From positions 4,175,848 through 4,239,847 of the forward strand of contig JASKMD010000012.1 of assembly GCA_030144725.1 (NCBI GenBank): a stretch of DNA of 64,000 nucleotides, written 5' to 3'. The notes under the pieces were generated by a model, which was given only the letters and a program-made list of their open reading frames with translations, made no database searches and was not told the DNA's origin. How positions within the stretch are numbered: position 1 is the first letter of the stretch; every line of letters begins with the position of its first letter. Positions 21,345 through 32,700 of this stretch are shown here, one piece after another. The translations under genes were made by a program, and so were the position numbers. This DNA is from Haematococcus lacustris. Its lineage: Eukaryota > Chlorophyta > Chlorophyceae > Chlamydomonadales > Haematococcaceae.

Positions 21345-22485
21345 TGCGTGTCAACGCGATAAGTCCTCCAATTCTAAGCCGGGTGGTCTGTTGAGACCCC
21401 TGACTGTCCCAGGGTATCGGTGGGAGCATGTGTCCATGGACCTTGTAACCAAGCTGCCTGCTGGGACCCACGGTTATGATGCTATCTGTGTCATTGTTGA
21501 CCGCCTGAGCAAAATGGTGCATTTTGTGCCATGCAAGGAGTCCATGAATGCCATGACCTTTGCCCGGCTGTTCGTCAACAATGTATTCAAGTTACACGGC
21601 CTTCCGGCCGAAGTACTCACCGATCGTGGTGCACACTTTAATAATAAGTTCTGGCATGCTGTTAAAAAGCTGCTGGGTATGAAGACTAATATGTCTACTG
21701 CCTACAGGCCACAGAGTGATGGCCAGACTGAGAGGTACAATCGTGTACTTGAGGAAATGCTTCGGCATTACATCTCTCCCACTCAGGCTGACTGGCCTGA
21801 TCACCTTGCCTTGGCTGAGTTTGCTGTCAACAACTCATGGCAGGAGTCTATACACTCCACGCCCTTCTTCCTCAACACAGGCCAGAGCCCTGTCACTCCT
21901 GGGCTGCGTGACCTGCCTGATGGCGGCCGCTGTCCCTCTGCCCATGCCTTTGCCACGTGGTGGAAAGAAGGTGTTGCCCATGCAAGGCGGCACATGGCTG
22001 ATGCTCAGGCCAGGTACAAGCGTCATGCTGACACCGGTCTGAAAGACGTGGAGTTTGAGGTGGGTGCACAGGTCTTGCTGAGCACCAGGAACCTGCGCAT
22101 TAAGACAGGCAAGGTCCGCAAGTTTGTGCCACGTTATGTGGGACCCTTCGTGGTTGAGGCTAAGATCAATGCCAATGCCTACAGACTCACTCTGCCTGCC
22201 AACATGAGCAGGCTGCACCCTGTCTTCCATGTGTCACTGCTCAAGAAGTACTCTGGCAGTGACGTGGGCATCATGCCTCCTCCTGTGGAATGGATGGATG
22301 AGACTCCTGTGTACTATGTTGAGCGTCTGCTTGACCACAGATACGTCCGTGCAGGAAAGGCTGGGGAGTTCCTGGTCCAGTGGGAAGGCTATGACGCCTC
22401 CTTCAATACCTGGGAGCCACGAGCCAACCTGACTGGCTGTGACAAGCTTCTGGCTGAGTACAATGCCATCCACTGTCTCAAGTGA
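21345..22485 (+). pseudogene. Ty3/gypsy integrase core and chromodomain (shifted frame)
   Basis: Continues pol in the +1 frame. Integrase core: WEHVSMDLVTKLP (first D), then EVLTDRGAHFNNKFW (second D), YRPQSDGQTERYNRVLEE with the catalytic E. A GPF/Y-type module (YVGPFVVEAKI) follows, then HPVFHVSLLKKY, and a chromodomain-like end: YYVERLLDHRYVR, EFLVQWEGYD, NTWEPRANL. The stop is at 22483-22485. The only visible defect is the upstream frameshift. Confidence 0.95.
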
Positions 22486-22696
22486 AGACCCAGCCTGATT
22501 AGTGTTCCTGCTACGGTGCTGTGGTGTGCTATGGGTTGTGCTGTGTGTGTGAGCAGCCTTCTGGCTGGATGGTTGCATTCTTGCACCTGAGCTATCATGC
22601 TCCTGGCTATCATGTGTGTTAACCAATCATGGTTCACACTAGCCCCAATAAGCAGTATTGGCTGCGAGTCCTTGGATCTCCTTGGGCGGAACGGAC

Positions 22697-22715
22697 CTCT
22701 TCTGGGGGGGGTGAA
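22697..22715 (+). promoter_or_regulatory. polypurine tract of element 2
   Basis: TCTTCTGGGGGGGGTGAA lies directly before the 3' LTR, the expected place for plus-strand priming. The TRIM has the equivalent TAGGGGGGGAGGAA before its 3' LTR. Confidence 0.6.
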
Positions 22716-22991
22716 TGTAACGGCGAGCCTTGAGCGACACCGTTCCCCTTTGCCCGCGACACCTGTGTACTGCCTATGGCGGGCGCAGGTGGGCGCATTA
22801 CTTTTACCGAGTGAGTAGGGCAGGTTAAAGCCTAGCAGCGCTGCTGTGAGGACAACTGGTTCGATTCCAGGGGGCCCCGTTCTAAGCCCTAGCCCTCTCA
22901 CGAGGTACTCTGTAACTTCGCTCCATGGCAGTTTCTTCGCAGTCACACGCTAGACGATCTCTCGGCTTATAGCGTGGCTCAGCACGTTACA
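22716..22991 (+). repeat. 3' LTR of element 2
   Basis: 276 bp, identical by eye to 7764-8039. Target duplication TCTCG follows. Confidence 0.95.
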
Positions 22992-23471
22992 TCTCGCCGA
23001 CAGGAGGCAGACCGCGGGAGGACTTGCAGGAACAGGTTGCGGTCCGCTAGATACGGGATGACCGCGGCCTCAGCTGGGATGTCTTCAAAAACTTCCTGCC
23101 CGTCCGCAAGCAACCCTCACCCGCGTGAACCAGCTGCGCACCATGAGGCCCAACAGCACACTCCCGAGCAGCGCCCTCATGCTGCGGGCCTTCACCCAAG
23201 CCTCGGTTGGCGTGTCGAGCCGCGCCTCCACCACAGCGGACGCCACGACCGCTCCCGCCTCTAAACCCACAGCGGACACACCGGTCAACAAGGTATGAAG
23301 CTTACATTTCTTGACATGCCAGGTGTTGTTGTTGTGGCGGGCCCAGCGCGCTTCACCGCTGGCCTGCATGTTCTGCTGCGCCTGGCTCGGCTCTGGCTGA
23401 GCGTCCAGTTCGTGGTCCACTTCACTGTCCGAGGCATCACGGTTGCGTTTACGCTGTCTGTTTCGCTGCAT
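22992..23471 (-). pseudogene. upstream half of the interrupted coding region, unknown
   Basis: A minus-strand ATG at 23471 opens MQRNRQRKRNRDASDSEVD, a basic then acidic start. A Val/Ala-rich part follows (VEARLDTPTEAWVKARSMRA, LLGSVLLGLMVRSWF), then, in another frame, EDIPAEAAVIPYLADRNLFL. It is cut by the right LTR of element 2 and continues at 7763. GTAAGC at about 23300 may open an intron. The family is not recognised; frame changes suggest introns, indels or decay. Confidence 0.4.
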
Positions 23472-23509
23472 CCCCTACCAAGCTCTACAGCGCCATATCA
23501 GTTATATGT

Positions 23510-24318
23510 AAGGTTCCTAAAATAGACTATATATAGACTAGATATAGTACTAGTCGAAATAGTACTATTTTTGACTAGAATAGAGATAGTCTAGTCGCTC
23601 CATGCAAAAAAAAACTTGTCCTAGGCGATTGCAGAGCTATTAGCAGTTTCAACGGGAAGACTCGTTGTCATCATTGTTGCAGTTAACATTCCCCTGTATA
23701 TAGAGTCAAAGACACGGGCATTGACATCGTGACATGGACATCTGAAATAAGGGGTTTGCGGCCTCGGAGATGGTGGTCGTCTTACTCGCCCATCAGGGCA
23801 AGCAGCTCCGCGTCTGCTGCTGCTGCTGGTCCATCTGGTGTCGTGTACGCACGCTGTCGCTTTGGCTTGCACTTGTGTTCATTTGTGGTAGACATGTTCA
23901 CGCAGCTATAGGACTGGTCACAATCGCCGCAAACGGCTTTGCAAACGCTTTGTCCTTGAAACTCATAGACCTGAAATGAGAAGCGCTTGCTGTAGATGCT
24001 ATCTCGAAGCTTGGTCTGCAATTCTAATGCTCCCAGCTTCCTCTTTGGCTGCATGCCGCCCGATGGGCCAGCAGCTGCAGCCATCGGAGTTCGTCGATAA
24101 GGAAGTGGGCAATCCTTTGGCCGGCAGATCAACAGAATAGCAACTGATACTGACTGCTCTTAAGACTAGCACGACGTGTCTGGTGAGCTAATGTACGCCC
24201 CGTTGCGACTGAAACGAGCTGATTTGGTGACGAAATAGTCGACTAGTCTACACTATTTACTATCTCTAGTCTATACTATTTACTACATGGGACATAGAGA
24301 TGTCTATTTGGGAACCTT
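23510..24318. mobile_element. small TIR transposon with 10-bp target duplication
   Basis: The left end AAGGTTCCTAAAATAGAC and the reverse-complemented right end AAGGTTCCCAAATAGAC form a terminal inverted repeat. The perfect 10-bp flank AGTTATATGT occurs on both sides (23500-23509, 24319-24328). Inner subterminal parts are rich in CTAGTC/GACTAG palindromes. A 10-bp duplication fits Mutator-like elements (usually 9-11) better than hAT (8), though two of the ten bases could belong to the ends. At 809 bp it is non-autonomous. It separates the unknown minus-strand gene from AATF. Confidence 0.8.
23782..24084 (-). CDS. zinc-finger-like ORF carried by the small transposon
   Basis: About 100 codons on the minus strand, starting MAAAAGPSGG, with VCGDCDQSYSCVN and NEHKCKPKRQ: a CxxC...HxC arrangement followed by a basic stretch, resembling the BED-type fingers that begin many transposases. 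It ends ELLALMGE. It could be the remnant of a transposase N-terminus or a DNA-binding accessory protein. Expression is unknown. Confidence 0.45.
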   Translation of the reverse strand: MAAAAGPSGGMQPKRKLGALELQTKLRDSIYSKRFSFQVYEFQGQSVCKAVCGDCDQSYSCVNMSTTNEHKCKPKRQRAYTTPDGPAAAADAELLALMGE

Positions 24319-24603
24319 AGTTATATGTGGTGTGTACTTAGACCAGTTATTTGTTACCAACCACCAACTCACTCGCGGAACTTAGTAGCCGCGCCCCTTG
24401 ACCGACCTCGTCAGTTTGGGCTGTAACTTGTAACCAGCTACAAGCTACCTGCAGTTGAGATAAAGCATTTATAGGTTAGGCAGCTTAACAGCGAGATGAT
24501 ACTTAGAGGAAGGAATTTATTTCAGAAGCCAGTGTGAGATTACAAAATTTTGAAGACGGCGGCTCACCCTTGTGCTGGAGCACCAGCTTTAGAGCACGTC
24601 GCG

Positions 24604-27298
24604 ATGGGCAAACCTATGCTGTCGGATATGCTTGCAGACCTTCTTACTCCCGTTACCCGAGGTTGGAGAGGAAAAGAGCATGGGCAGCAATGTTACCAGG
24701 CACAGAAGAACTTATCCCATGTGTTGCATTGCAGAAATGGACCCAGAAATGGCTGAGATGGAGGTCAACGCAATACAGGCCGACGATGGTCAGCTAGACC
24801 ATCTTCTGTCATCATTGTGAGTGTATGCACACAATGGAGCTGGGGCAGAATAGAGAGGCTCGTCACAACAGCTATCTAGACCAGCCTGTCGACACCCATA
24901 GGCCACCTCCTGCCCATCACCCAGAGTAGCTACCTGGTGCATGGTGTGGCAGGCCTGAGGTGGGTGGCTCGCAAGCCGGTCTCCGCCTGCGCCCTGACAT
25001 CTCCCTGGATGACGGGGTGTACCGTGGACGCCCAGTGTCCCGAGCTGACCTGGGCCTGCATCCAGAAGCGGGAGCAGGCAGCTGGGACGCTGCCATCAGC
25101 AGCTCTGGGTCTGAATCAGGCAGCGGCGGCGGGAGTGACAGCAGCTTGCTGGGCAGTGAGGATGATGATGAAGACAGTGACCAGGCAGGAGGGGAGGATG
25201 AGGGGGCCGAAAAGAAAGAGGGGGAGGGGGAGGAGGGGCCGAGGAAGAAACAAAGGGCTATGGCTGGGGAGGGGTACAAGGCGGGTGATGGGAGTGATGG
25301 TGGTAGCGATGGGCTGTCGGAGGGTGTGGCTGATGACCAGGATGCAGATGGCAGCGAAGGGGATGGGCCACATGAGCAGCGGCGCAGGCAGTCATTCCGA
25401 CCCCATGCAGCTGCAGTGGGTAGAGGGGGCGGCGGCACTGACGAGGTGGAGGAGCTGCAGAGGCAGTACGAAGAGGGCGCTGGGGATGCTGGGATGCTGG
25501 CCGGGATTGCGCAACGAGGCCAGAGGGAAAGAGCCAAAGGCCTTGCGGTGCAGCACCAGCAGGTGCGTGTGCAGGTTAGGCTGCAGGCAGGGCACGGCAC
25601 AGGGCCATGCCCCAAACCCCCTGTGCTGGCCAGCCTGGTAAGCTCAGGCAGTGCAGTTCCAGCTCTCCAGCCAGCTAAGTAGTGAAAGCTGCTGAAGCAT
25701 CGCTGGCCATGTTGCTGACCGACCTGGCCTAGCAGCATAGACCCAGACCTGATGAGGTCTGCCATGGGAGATCAGGCCAGGTACCCTCCTCTGCCCTGCA
25801 GGCTTTGTACCAGCGGGCGGTAGAGTGGCGCATTCTGCTTCAAAAGGCAGTGTCCGGGGCCAACAGCCTGCCCCTCCCTGACACCACCTCCTTCCTGCTA
25901 AGTGTCCCCTTGTCAGCCTCTAGCAAGCAACCATCGCCGCCGCAGCAGCAGCAGAGTCAAGGGCGGCAGCATGCGCAAGGAGATGGAGCTGCCCAGCCTG
26001 ACCCAGAGATCCTGCAGGGAGGGCATAGCCAAGCCACCCATAGCCTGATGCGCCTGGCCCAGGCCCAGCGGGGCCTGGCTGCAGCAGCGGGTCAGACCCT
26101 GCAGCAGCTGATGCAGGTTCTAAGCGCAGTCTTAGACAATGCCAAGGTGGGCACAGGGCTGGGCAGGAGGGAGCTGGGCAGGGGGCTGGGCAGTTGGTAG
26201 TGAGGAGGTGGCAGGGAGGGGCGGAGGTGGAGGCTGGGAGGGGAGGGTGGGGAGGCTGCAGGGTCGAGTGGTGTTGAAGAGAAGAGCTAGGGTTTCCTGA
26301 TGGTGTATGGTCTTTGTACACCATTATACTGAGACATTCCATTTCACCATGCACCATGCACCATGTGCAACCTGCTGACATGGGCCCTATCCTCCCTGCT
26401 GCTGTTGCATGTGCAGGAGGCGTTGGATGCAGCAGCCCCTGCTGGCCTCACTGGAGCACAGGGTGGCGGCACCAGCTTCCCTGCAGCTTCCACCCCCTCC
26501 CCCTCCTCCTCCGTGGACCTGATGTGGGATAGCCTGTGCCTGCACCATGCCCGCCTGCAGCCCTTCTGCGACCAGGCCCTTGACCGCTGGCACCGCCGGG
26601 TTCAGCTGCTGTCAGGCAGCGCCGCCCTCAAGGCGCCTGCTCTGCGTGCGCTCAACCAGAGCATCAGTAGCCAGGTGGCTAGCCTGATGCGCGACCCTGG
26701 CAAGCTGCTGCGCCGCACACAGCTCGTGATTGCAGGCGGGCCAGGTGGAGGCAGCGGCGTTCGGCACTTGGGCAGTGGCAGGCGGGCGGAACCGGGCCAG
26801 GCGACGCAAGCGCCCAGCTTGGGGTCGGCAGAAGCGGAGCAGACGGAGCGCGGTGCGGTGTTGGAGGACGTGGCGGGGCGAGGGGCTGGCGGTGGGGAGG
26901 CGACGGAGCGCGACCCTGAGACGTACGACGACTCGGAGTTGTACCAACAGCTACTAAAAGAATTCTTGGAATTTAGTGCCGCGGGGGGCGCGGCGGGATT
27001 GTCGGGACCCGCTGGCGGGGCGAAGAAGCGCAAGCTGGTCGACCGACGAGCAAGCAAAGGGCGGAAGATCAGGTGGGATGGGACACGTTTGGCTGTCAGC
27101 GGCAGCTGTTTGGGGAGTAAGCAGGAAACATTGCGGTTGTGGTTGGTGGCCGCACATCTTGCCACTGCTTGCTGAGCGTGTCGCCTGTGCAGATACAACG
27201 TCCAAGAGAAGCTTGTCAACTTCATGGCCCCCGTGAACATAGTCCCGCCTCCTTTCACGGAGCAGTTGTTCGCCAACCTGTTTGCGCATTCAGTGTAA
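24604..27298 (+). CDS. AATF: AATF/BFR2-family nucleolar protein (six exons)
   Basis: Exons 24604-24661, 24735-24816, 24953-25562, 25802-26146, 26417-27072 and 27193-27298 splice with GT-AG borders and consistent phases to 618 residues. The start MGKPMLSDMLADLLTPVTR matches the short Leu-rich N-terminus of the family. A long acidic/Ser block follows (exon 3), then YQRAVEWRILLQKAVSGAN (AATF leucine-zipper region), DLMWDSLCLHHARLQPF, and the C-terminal TRAUB part KLVDRRASKGRKIRYNVQEK with LVNFMAP. Known for the family: yeast Bfr2 and human AATF act in 40S subunit biogenesis in the nucleolus. The last exon ends at TGTAA overlapping the stop; another TGTAA (possible algal poly(A) signal) is at 27824. 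Confidence 0.93.
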
Positions 27299-27944
27299 GA
27301 GTTCCGGCGCCGTACCTGTGCCATACCTTGACCTCGAGCAGCTTGGCGTGCATCCAGCCCTGGTGCCACTACTGCCTTGGCAGTCGTGACACGGGGGGCG
27401 GGAAGGCATGTCACCATGAGAAAAGCATGCAAGCGTGCTGGAAAGGTTGCGGTTTTGCAGGACCCTTGTGCTAACCTGCCAGGGCATGCATGCTCCCCTT
27501 AGGCTCTCTGCCAGGCGCTGTCACGATGAACAGCCATCTGCTATCCATTCATGTGAAGGCACGCATGCTCGCCTTTCTTAGTCATGCAGGCAATAGTGTA
27601 GGTCCCCAAGCTATGTGCATGGGAACGACTTGGCATAGTCCTGGGCCCATGGCTACGGAGACCGAATGGCTCGGGAGGTGGGAAAAGGGTTCATGGTGCG
27701 GTGTGAGCTGGCGATGTTAGCAGTGATTTCTGGCGGTGGTGCCAGCCTGGCATGGCTGCTTGACCTTGCACATAGGCACCTTAGGCGTGAAACTGGCGAC
27801 TGTCTCGACCTGGCCAGATACTGTGTAAGATACAGTGGGGAAATACCGTACTGATACGCCTTGTTGGTGATTTCACCAATTCATTTTGTCATCAAATCGT
27901 ATCACCAAGTGTTTGAGCATTGGATTTGGGTGAAATTTCCCTGG
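27299..27944. other. 3' flank of AATF, no further gene seen
   Basis: Contains short open frames only. The stretch 27300-27830 is probably the AATF 3' untranslated region up to the TGTAA at 27824-27828. Confidence 0.45.
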
Positions 27945-28610
27945 CCCTGGCCCTGGCCCTGGCCCTGACCCTGGCCCTGACCCTGACCCTGACCCTGACC
28001 CTGACCCTGACCCTGACCCTGACCCTGACCCTGACCCTGACCCTGACCCTGACCCTGACCCTGACCCTGACCCTGACCCTGACCCTGACCCTGACCCTGA
28101 CCCTGACCCTGACCCTGACCCTGACCCTGACCCTGACCCTGACCCTGACCCTGACCCTGACCCTGACCCTGACCCTGACCCTGACCCTGACCCTGACCCT
28201 GACCCTGACCCTGACCCTGACCCTGACCCTGACCCTGACCCTGACCCTGACCCTGACCCTGACCCTGACCCTGACCCTGACCCTGACCCTGACCCTGACC
28301 CTGACCCTGACCCTGACCCTGACCCTGACCCTGACCCTGACCCTGACCCTGACCCTGACCCTGACCCTGACCCTGACCCTGACCCTGACCCTGACCCTGA
28401 CCCTGACCCTGACCCTGACCCTGACCCTGACCCTGACCCTGACCCTGACCCTGACCCTGACCCTGACCCTGACCCTGACCCTGACCCTGACCCTGACCCT
28501 GACCCTGACCCTGACCCTGACCTTGGCCCTGACCCTGGCCCTGACCCTGACCCTGACCTTGGCCCTGGCCCTGGCCCTGGCCCTGACTCTGACCCTGGCT
28601 CCCCTCCCGG
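27945..28610. repeat. (CCCTGA)n array, about 650 bp
   Basis: An almost pure hexamer CCCTGA with a few CCCTGG variants at both ends. The complement TCAGGG is one base from the TTAGGG telomere repeat. The same hexamer fills 43205-43575. The array ends in a C/T-rich stretch and CCATAG before 28618, like an intron end. Confidence 0.97.
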
Positions 28611-28617
28611 CCATAGG

Positions 28618-28731
28618 TGATGAACCCCCCTGAGGCCGCCACTCCTGCACCCACTGCAGCTGCCAAGGCCACCTCCCCAGCCCCTGCTGCCACCAAGCCC
28701 CTCTTTGGCTTCTTTGGGGATGCAAATGTAG
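28618..28731 (+). CDS. possible exon after the CCCTGA array, unknown
   Basis: After CCCGGCCATAG (possible 3' splice site) a frame reads VMNPPEAATPAP, then Ala/Pro/Thr-rich sequence, then KPLFGFFGDANV before GTAGGC. No partner exon was found and the protein is not recognised; it may be a fragment of a gene whose intron is the satellite. Confidence 0.25.
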
Positions 28732-29766
28732 GCCGGCTGGCAGGAAGAGGAGGCTGCAGGGGTGGGAGGGGGGCCATGACAAGGGTGGGGTTGAGTAGGG
28801 TGGGATGGGATATGATGCTGTGGCCGTGGGCAGATGGGGAAGAGAGGGTCAGTGGGAGCAGGGAGTGGGTGTTGAAGGGAGTGTGGTGTAGAGGTGGGGA
28901 GAGTGAGATGAAATTGGCATGGCGTAGAATGGCAGGTCAAAGGTCGCTTTTCATGGCGCGATGCGCGATAGGCACAATGCACGACCGGCGCGATGCACAA
29001 CAGCGCAATTTGCAGCCTGGCCATTTCAGGAATATACCATTTCATATTGGAGCGCTGGACATAGCGATGAAGCCAAGCCAGCGTTTTGAGCCCTGGCCGT
29101 GGTCCTTGCCTGCAGTCCAGTGCCCTTGACCCGCCCGCCCGCCCGCCCGCCCGCCCGCCCGCGGCTATTGAGACTGTATAGCGACAGGTGTCTAGCGCAG
29201 GTGTCGGTCGCACCCTTGGTGACTGCAAACTGAGGCATTTACAGCCACAGGCGCCATGTCTGAACAGTACTCTACTACTCTGTGGTCAACGTCTGTCAAA
29301 TGGCTTCGGCAAGAACCATGACATCAACAAATGAATCAAGTCCTACCAATCGCATACATGCTCATCCGCTCGAGACTACAGATGCCCCTACGACCCACAT
29401 AAACTGCCTGCCAGGGCCACGGCAATAGACTCCATGGGCAGGTGCAGCTGGCCGTCATCATGCGTGCTACTGCCAAACACTCACCCTGCTGCCCTGCTCT
29501 ACTGTTGCTCGGTGTTGTTGCTCCAGTCAAGCATGCACTTGCATCCAGCAGCACCTGATCACCTGCATAGCGTGTGGGCCCCATCTCTCAAGCCCTCAAG
29601 CCCACTGCCCTACCCATACACCCACCCCTCCAACCCTACCTGCATGCACTGGCAGCCATCACCATGCGCTTACATGCAGACGGCTGGAGCCACGACCATT
29701 ACATGCTACCTGCCTCCCAGCTTCCCACTAGCTGCTTTCCAGCTTCCCACCAGCTGCTTTCCAGCT
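28732..29766. other. intergenic, CCCG microsatellite
   Basis: No gene supported. (CCCG)n at about 29131-29160. The minus strand at 29190-29225 carries GCAGTCACCAAGGGTGCGAC, a piece of the repeat found at 39735 and 44454. Confidence 0.4.
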
Positions 29767-32700
29767 TCACACCAGCTGCGCTTGAGTGATGCAGAAAGCC
29801 ACATCCCTAGTCTGCTCGTTCTCGAACTCGATCTTGTCAATCTGCGCCAAGGAGGGATAGCCACTGCCACCACAGCCAAACTCACTGAGCGGGATTGTGA
29901 ACAACGACCACTCCCTGCCCCCCACGGTACTGCTGTCGGAGGGGTTGATGCTGGACCCCAGGTTTAGCTCACTGCGGCAGTAGCCCTTGACCTCCGCCTG
30001 GATCAAAAACAGCTTGAGGGGAGGCACCTGGACAGATGGAGTGGACATGGGCAACCACATGAGGGGAGGGAAGTCAGTGTGGCCTTGACATCAGTGTTGG
30101 GCAGTATAGGACAGTGAGGGGCAATGCAGCCATGGATGGTCTGGGTAGGAATTGATGGTCTGGGTAGGAATGTAGTGGACGTGTCAAGTATTCACGATGG
30201 CATTCATCAGGACTGTGCTGCTTGCCCACAAGGCGGATGGAGGGTGCACCATCCACCGCTCCCTGTACAGGAGGCATGGCGGGACAGGAGGAAGTGTAGA
30301 GATTGATGATATGGCGCACACAAGGGAGGGCAGAGGCAAGCTGGGAAGCGTGGTGCAAAAGAGTAAAGGAAAGGTGTGATCTTGTCCCCCACCAAGGCCC
30401 TTAGGGCAGCGGGCGCAGCCAGCTTGCTGCTCACCGTAGCCGTCTGGCCGTTGTCTGGCCTGATCCAGAAGTTGAAGGAGGTCTTGCCCGCCAAGGGCTG
30501 GAAGCCTGGGCGGTAGCACTCACGGCAGAAGAAGCTGATGGAGCCCTTGGGCTGCAGGTTGATGCAGGTGGACTTGGAGCCAGGCGTCGGGGTAGGCCCT
30601 GTGTGATGCAGGCCGGGGCGCCAGGTGGAGCTCACACAGGAGGACGAGCTCTAAACAGTCATGGAAGGGAAGTGCATGAGGGGGGAGGGCAGCAGCAGCA
30701 GGAGGAGGAGAGGGCCCCTGTCAGGTGAATGGAGCCATCATGTTGAACTACCGTCTGTGTGGTCAGTGTGGCAGGATGCACCCCAGCAGGCCGCAGCCAG
30801 TCATGCGGCGCCTCAACTTGCACCGTCAGCACGCTACTCCTCAGCACGCTACTCCTCAGCACGCTACTCCTCAGCACGCTACTCAGCACGCTACTCCTCA
30901 CCTTGCACCGTCAGCACCGCTGAGTTTGACTTGTAAGGCATCCAGCCCCAGCCGGTGCCGATGCCTGTGGTGCTGCTGTACAGCACTGGGCTGATGATGT
31001 TGGGAGGCACAGGAGCCCCGGTGTCACAGTCCACGGGTCGGTAGTTCAACATGATGGCCCCATTCACCGGGTGGGCCAGCTGCTGCATGGCCCTGCATGG
31101 AGCCACAGCACGCGGTAGATGCATCACTGCTCACGACTGACATGATCTTCAAAGCCATAATGAGGCTGTGCAGCCCCTGGGGTGCGGCTGTATCTCTACC
31201 CAGCCATGCCTGCTGACGCATACTGCCTCAGCCAGGTCACCCCAGTGCTCGAGCATGACAGTTGGTTTGGATCAATTCAATCAGTGACAAAACAGTATGT
31301 TGCCTAAAACTATTACATCAATCTAAAAACTATGAGCAGGCAGCCACACCCCGCAGCCAGTTCAGCCCGTACCAGTAGGAGATGTCAAAGTGGGTGACCG
31401 GCCCGCAGCACCACTCCTGGCGCCGGGTCTCCCCTCCCGCCTTAACCCCAGGGGCGCCCTCCTTCAGCACCTGCACGCTCAAACCAGCCCTGGCTGCCTG
31501 ATGCAGCCACACAGCCACAGCCTGGATGATGCTGTGCAATGCATTGCTTTCTTACCACTGTGCCAGGCCCAACCCGACCAAGCCCTGGCTGCTTGGCTGG
31601 CTGGCTGGCTGTGCAGTTCCATGCAAGCCGCCTACCCAAGGCACATCTTCGCCTATGCCTATCCACCTGTGCCCATCCCTCCACCCACCCTGATGGCATC
31701 TACCCCTCCTAGAGCCCACCGTACCCCACCTCCTATTGGGGCTCGCACCCTCACCTCCCAGCCTGTTCACACCCTAGCCCCTCCCTCCCCTTCCACCCTC
31801 GGCTGCTGGACCACAGCCCCACCCAGCCAGCCCTCCGCCCCCTACTCCCTCATATGCCTTGCTCGCCTCTCTTGCAGCCTGTGAACCGCAAACACTTGCC
31901 TGGGTGCAGGGGCAGCTGTCAATCACACGCACTCGGAGTGACTTGGCCTCATCGTAGCACTGCACCACAATCTGGTTGTTAGCCTCACCAGGGTTGCCCG
32001 GGAACGGCCTGGCAGGGTGCGGGGCAGGCAATGGGTAGGGTCAGGTGCAGTGAGATCAGTCAGGGCCCGTTTCTGGGCTGCACAACACCCTTGGTCAGGT
32101 AGGGCAGGGTATGAGGGCAGCCGCTAGGGCCCTACCCTACCCGACCCTTCCCGACCCGACCCGACCAGCAGGTGGACCTGGTGGCATCGGCATCGGCTAC
32201 ACCTGCCCTGCCCTGCACCTAAGCCACAGCCAGCCACCTTCCGTTCTCATCCGTGACGTTGGGGTTGATGGAGGGCAGGTACGGCCGCCACTTATCGCCA
32301 TCAAAGTAGCCGATGGAGGCCGGCTGGCCAGACACTCCGTACACTATCTTAATAGGTTGGCGACTGTTGCCTGCGCAAGGCAGCCGCGGCAGTGGCATGG
32401 CCTTTGGCTGCGTGTCCCTGCAGGGACCCATGCAAGTAAAAAGGGCCCATGCAGCCAGGAGGGCGGAGGCCCCATGCAGAGCAGAGGTGGTGCACTCACT
32501 CAGCACTGGGCCAGAGCGGCAGCGGATCTCATAACAGCGGCTGCATGATCCAGGGTAGTCTGAGTTCGCGTCAGCGCTGGCGGCCACTGCGTCTCGTGGG
32601 TATGGCAAGGTGCCCTGCATGTGAGTCACTCTTTGTCAATGTCACCCTTGCACCTGTGCACCTGACACTGGCATGTAGTGGTAGCCTGCACCAATATTTG

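Larger units (their letters stand above)
7764..22991 (+). mobile_element. Ty3/gypsy LTR retrotransposon 2 with nested insertions
   Basis: Both LTRs (7764-8039 and 22716-22991) are 276 bp and I see no difference between them. They begin TGTAACGG and end CACGTTACA. Identical 5-bp flanks TCTCG (7759-7763, 22992-22996) mark the target duplication. Inside, in order: primer site, a short gag-like frame, aspartic protease, reverse transcriptase, RNase H, integrase and C-terminal chromodomain, then a polypurine tract. The order RT-RH-IN with a chromodomain places it in the chromovirus-like Ty3/gypsy group. The 15.2-kb length is explained by a TRIM in gag and a 9.6-kb DNA transposon in the protease. 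A frameshift in the integrase also disables this copy. Confidence 0.95.

Noticed and set aside
7764..22991. Element 2 as an intact, autonomous retrotransposon
   Set aside because: Gag is interrupted and short, the protease is split by a 9.6-kb insertion, and the integrase has a frameshift, despite identical LTRs.
24534..24797. 87-codon frame overlapping AATF exons 1-2
   Set aside because: It is out of frame with the family-matching MGKPMLSDMLADLL start and crosses the first intron.
27945..28610. Large frames of Gly-Ser, Gly-Gln, Arg-Val or Leu-Thr repeats
   Set aside because: The CCCTGA hexamer lacks stops in most frames, so length alone means nothing. No conserved domain at either end.
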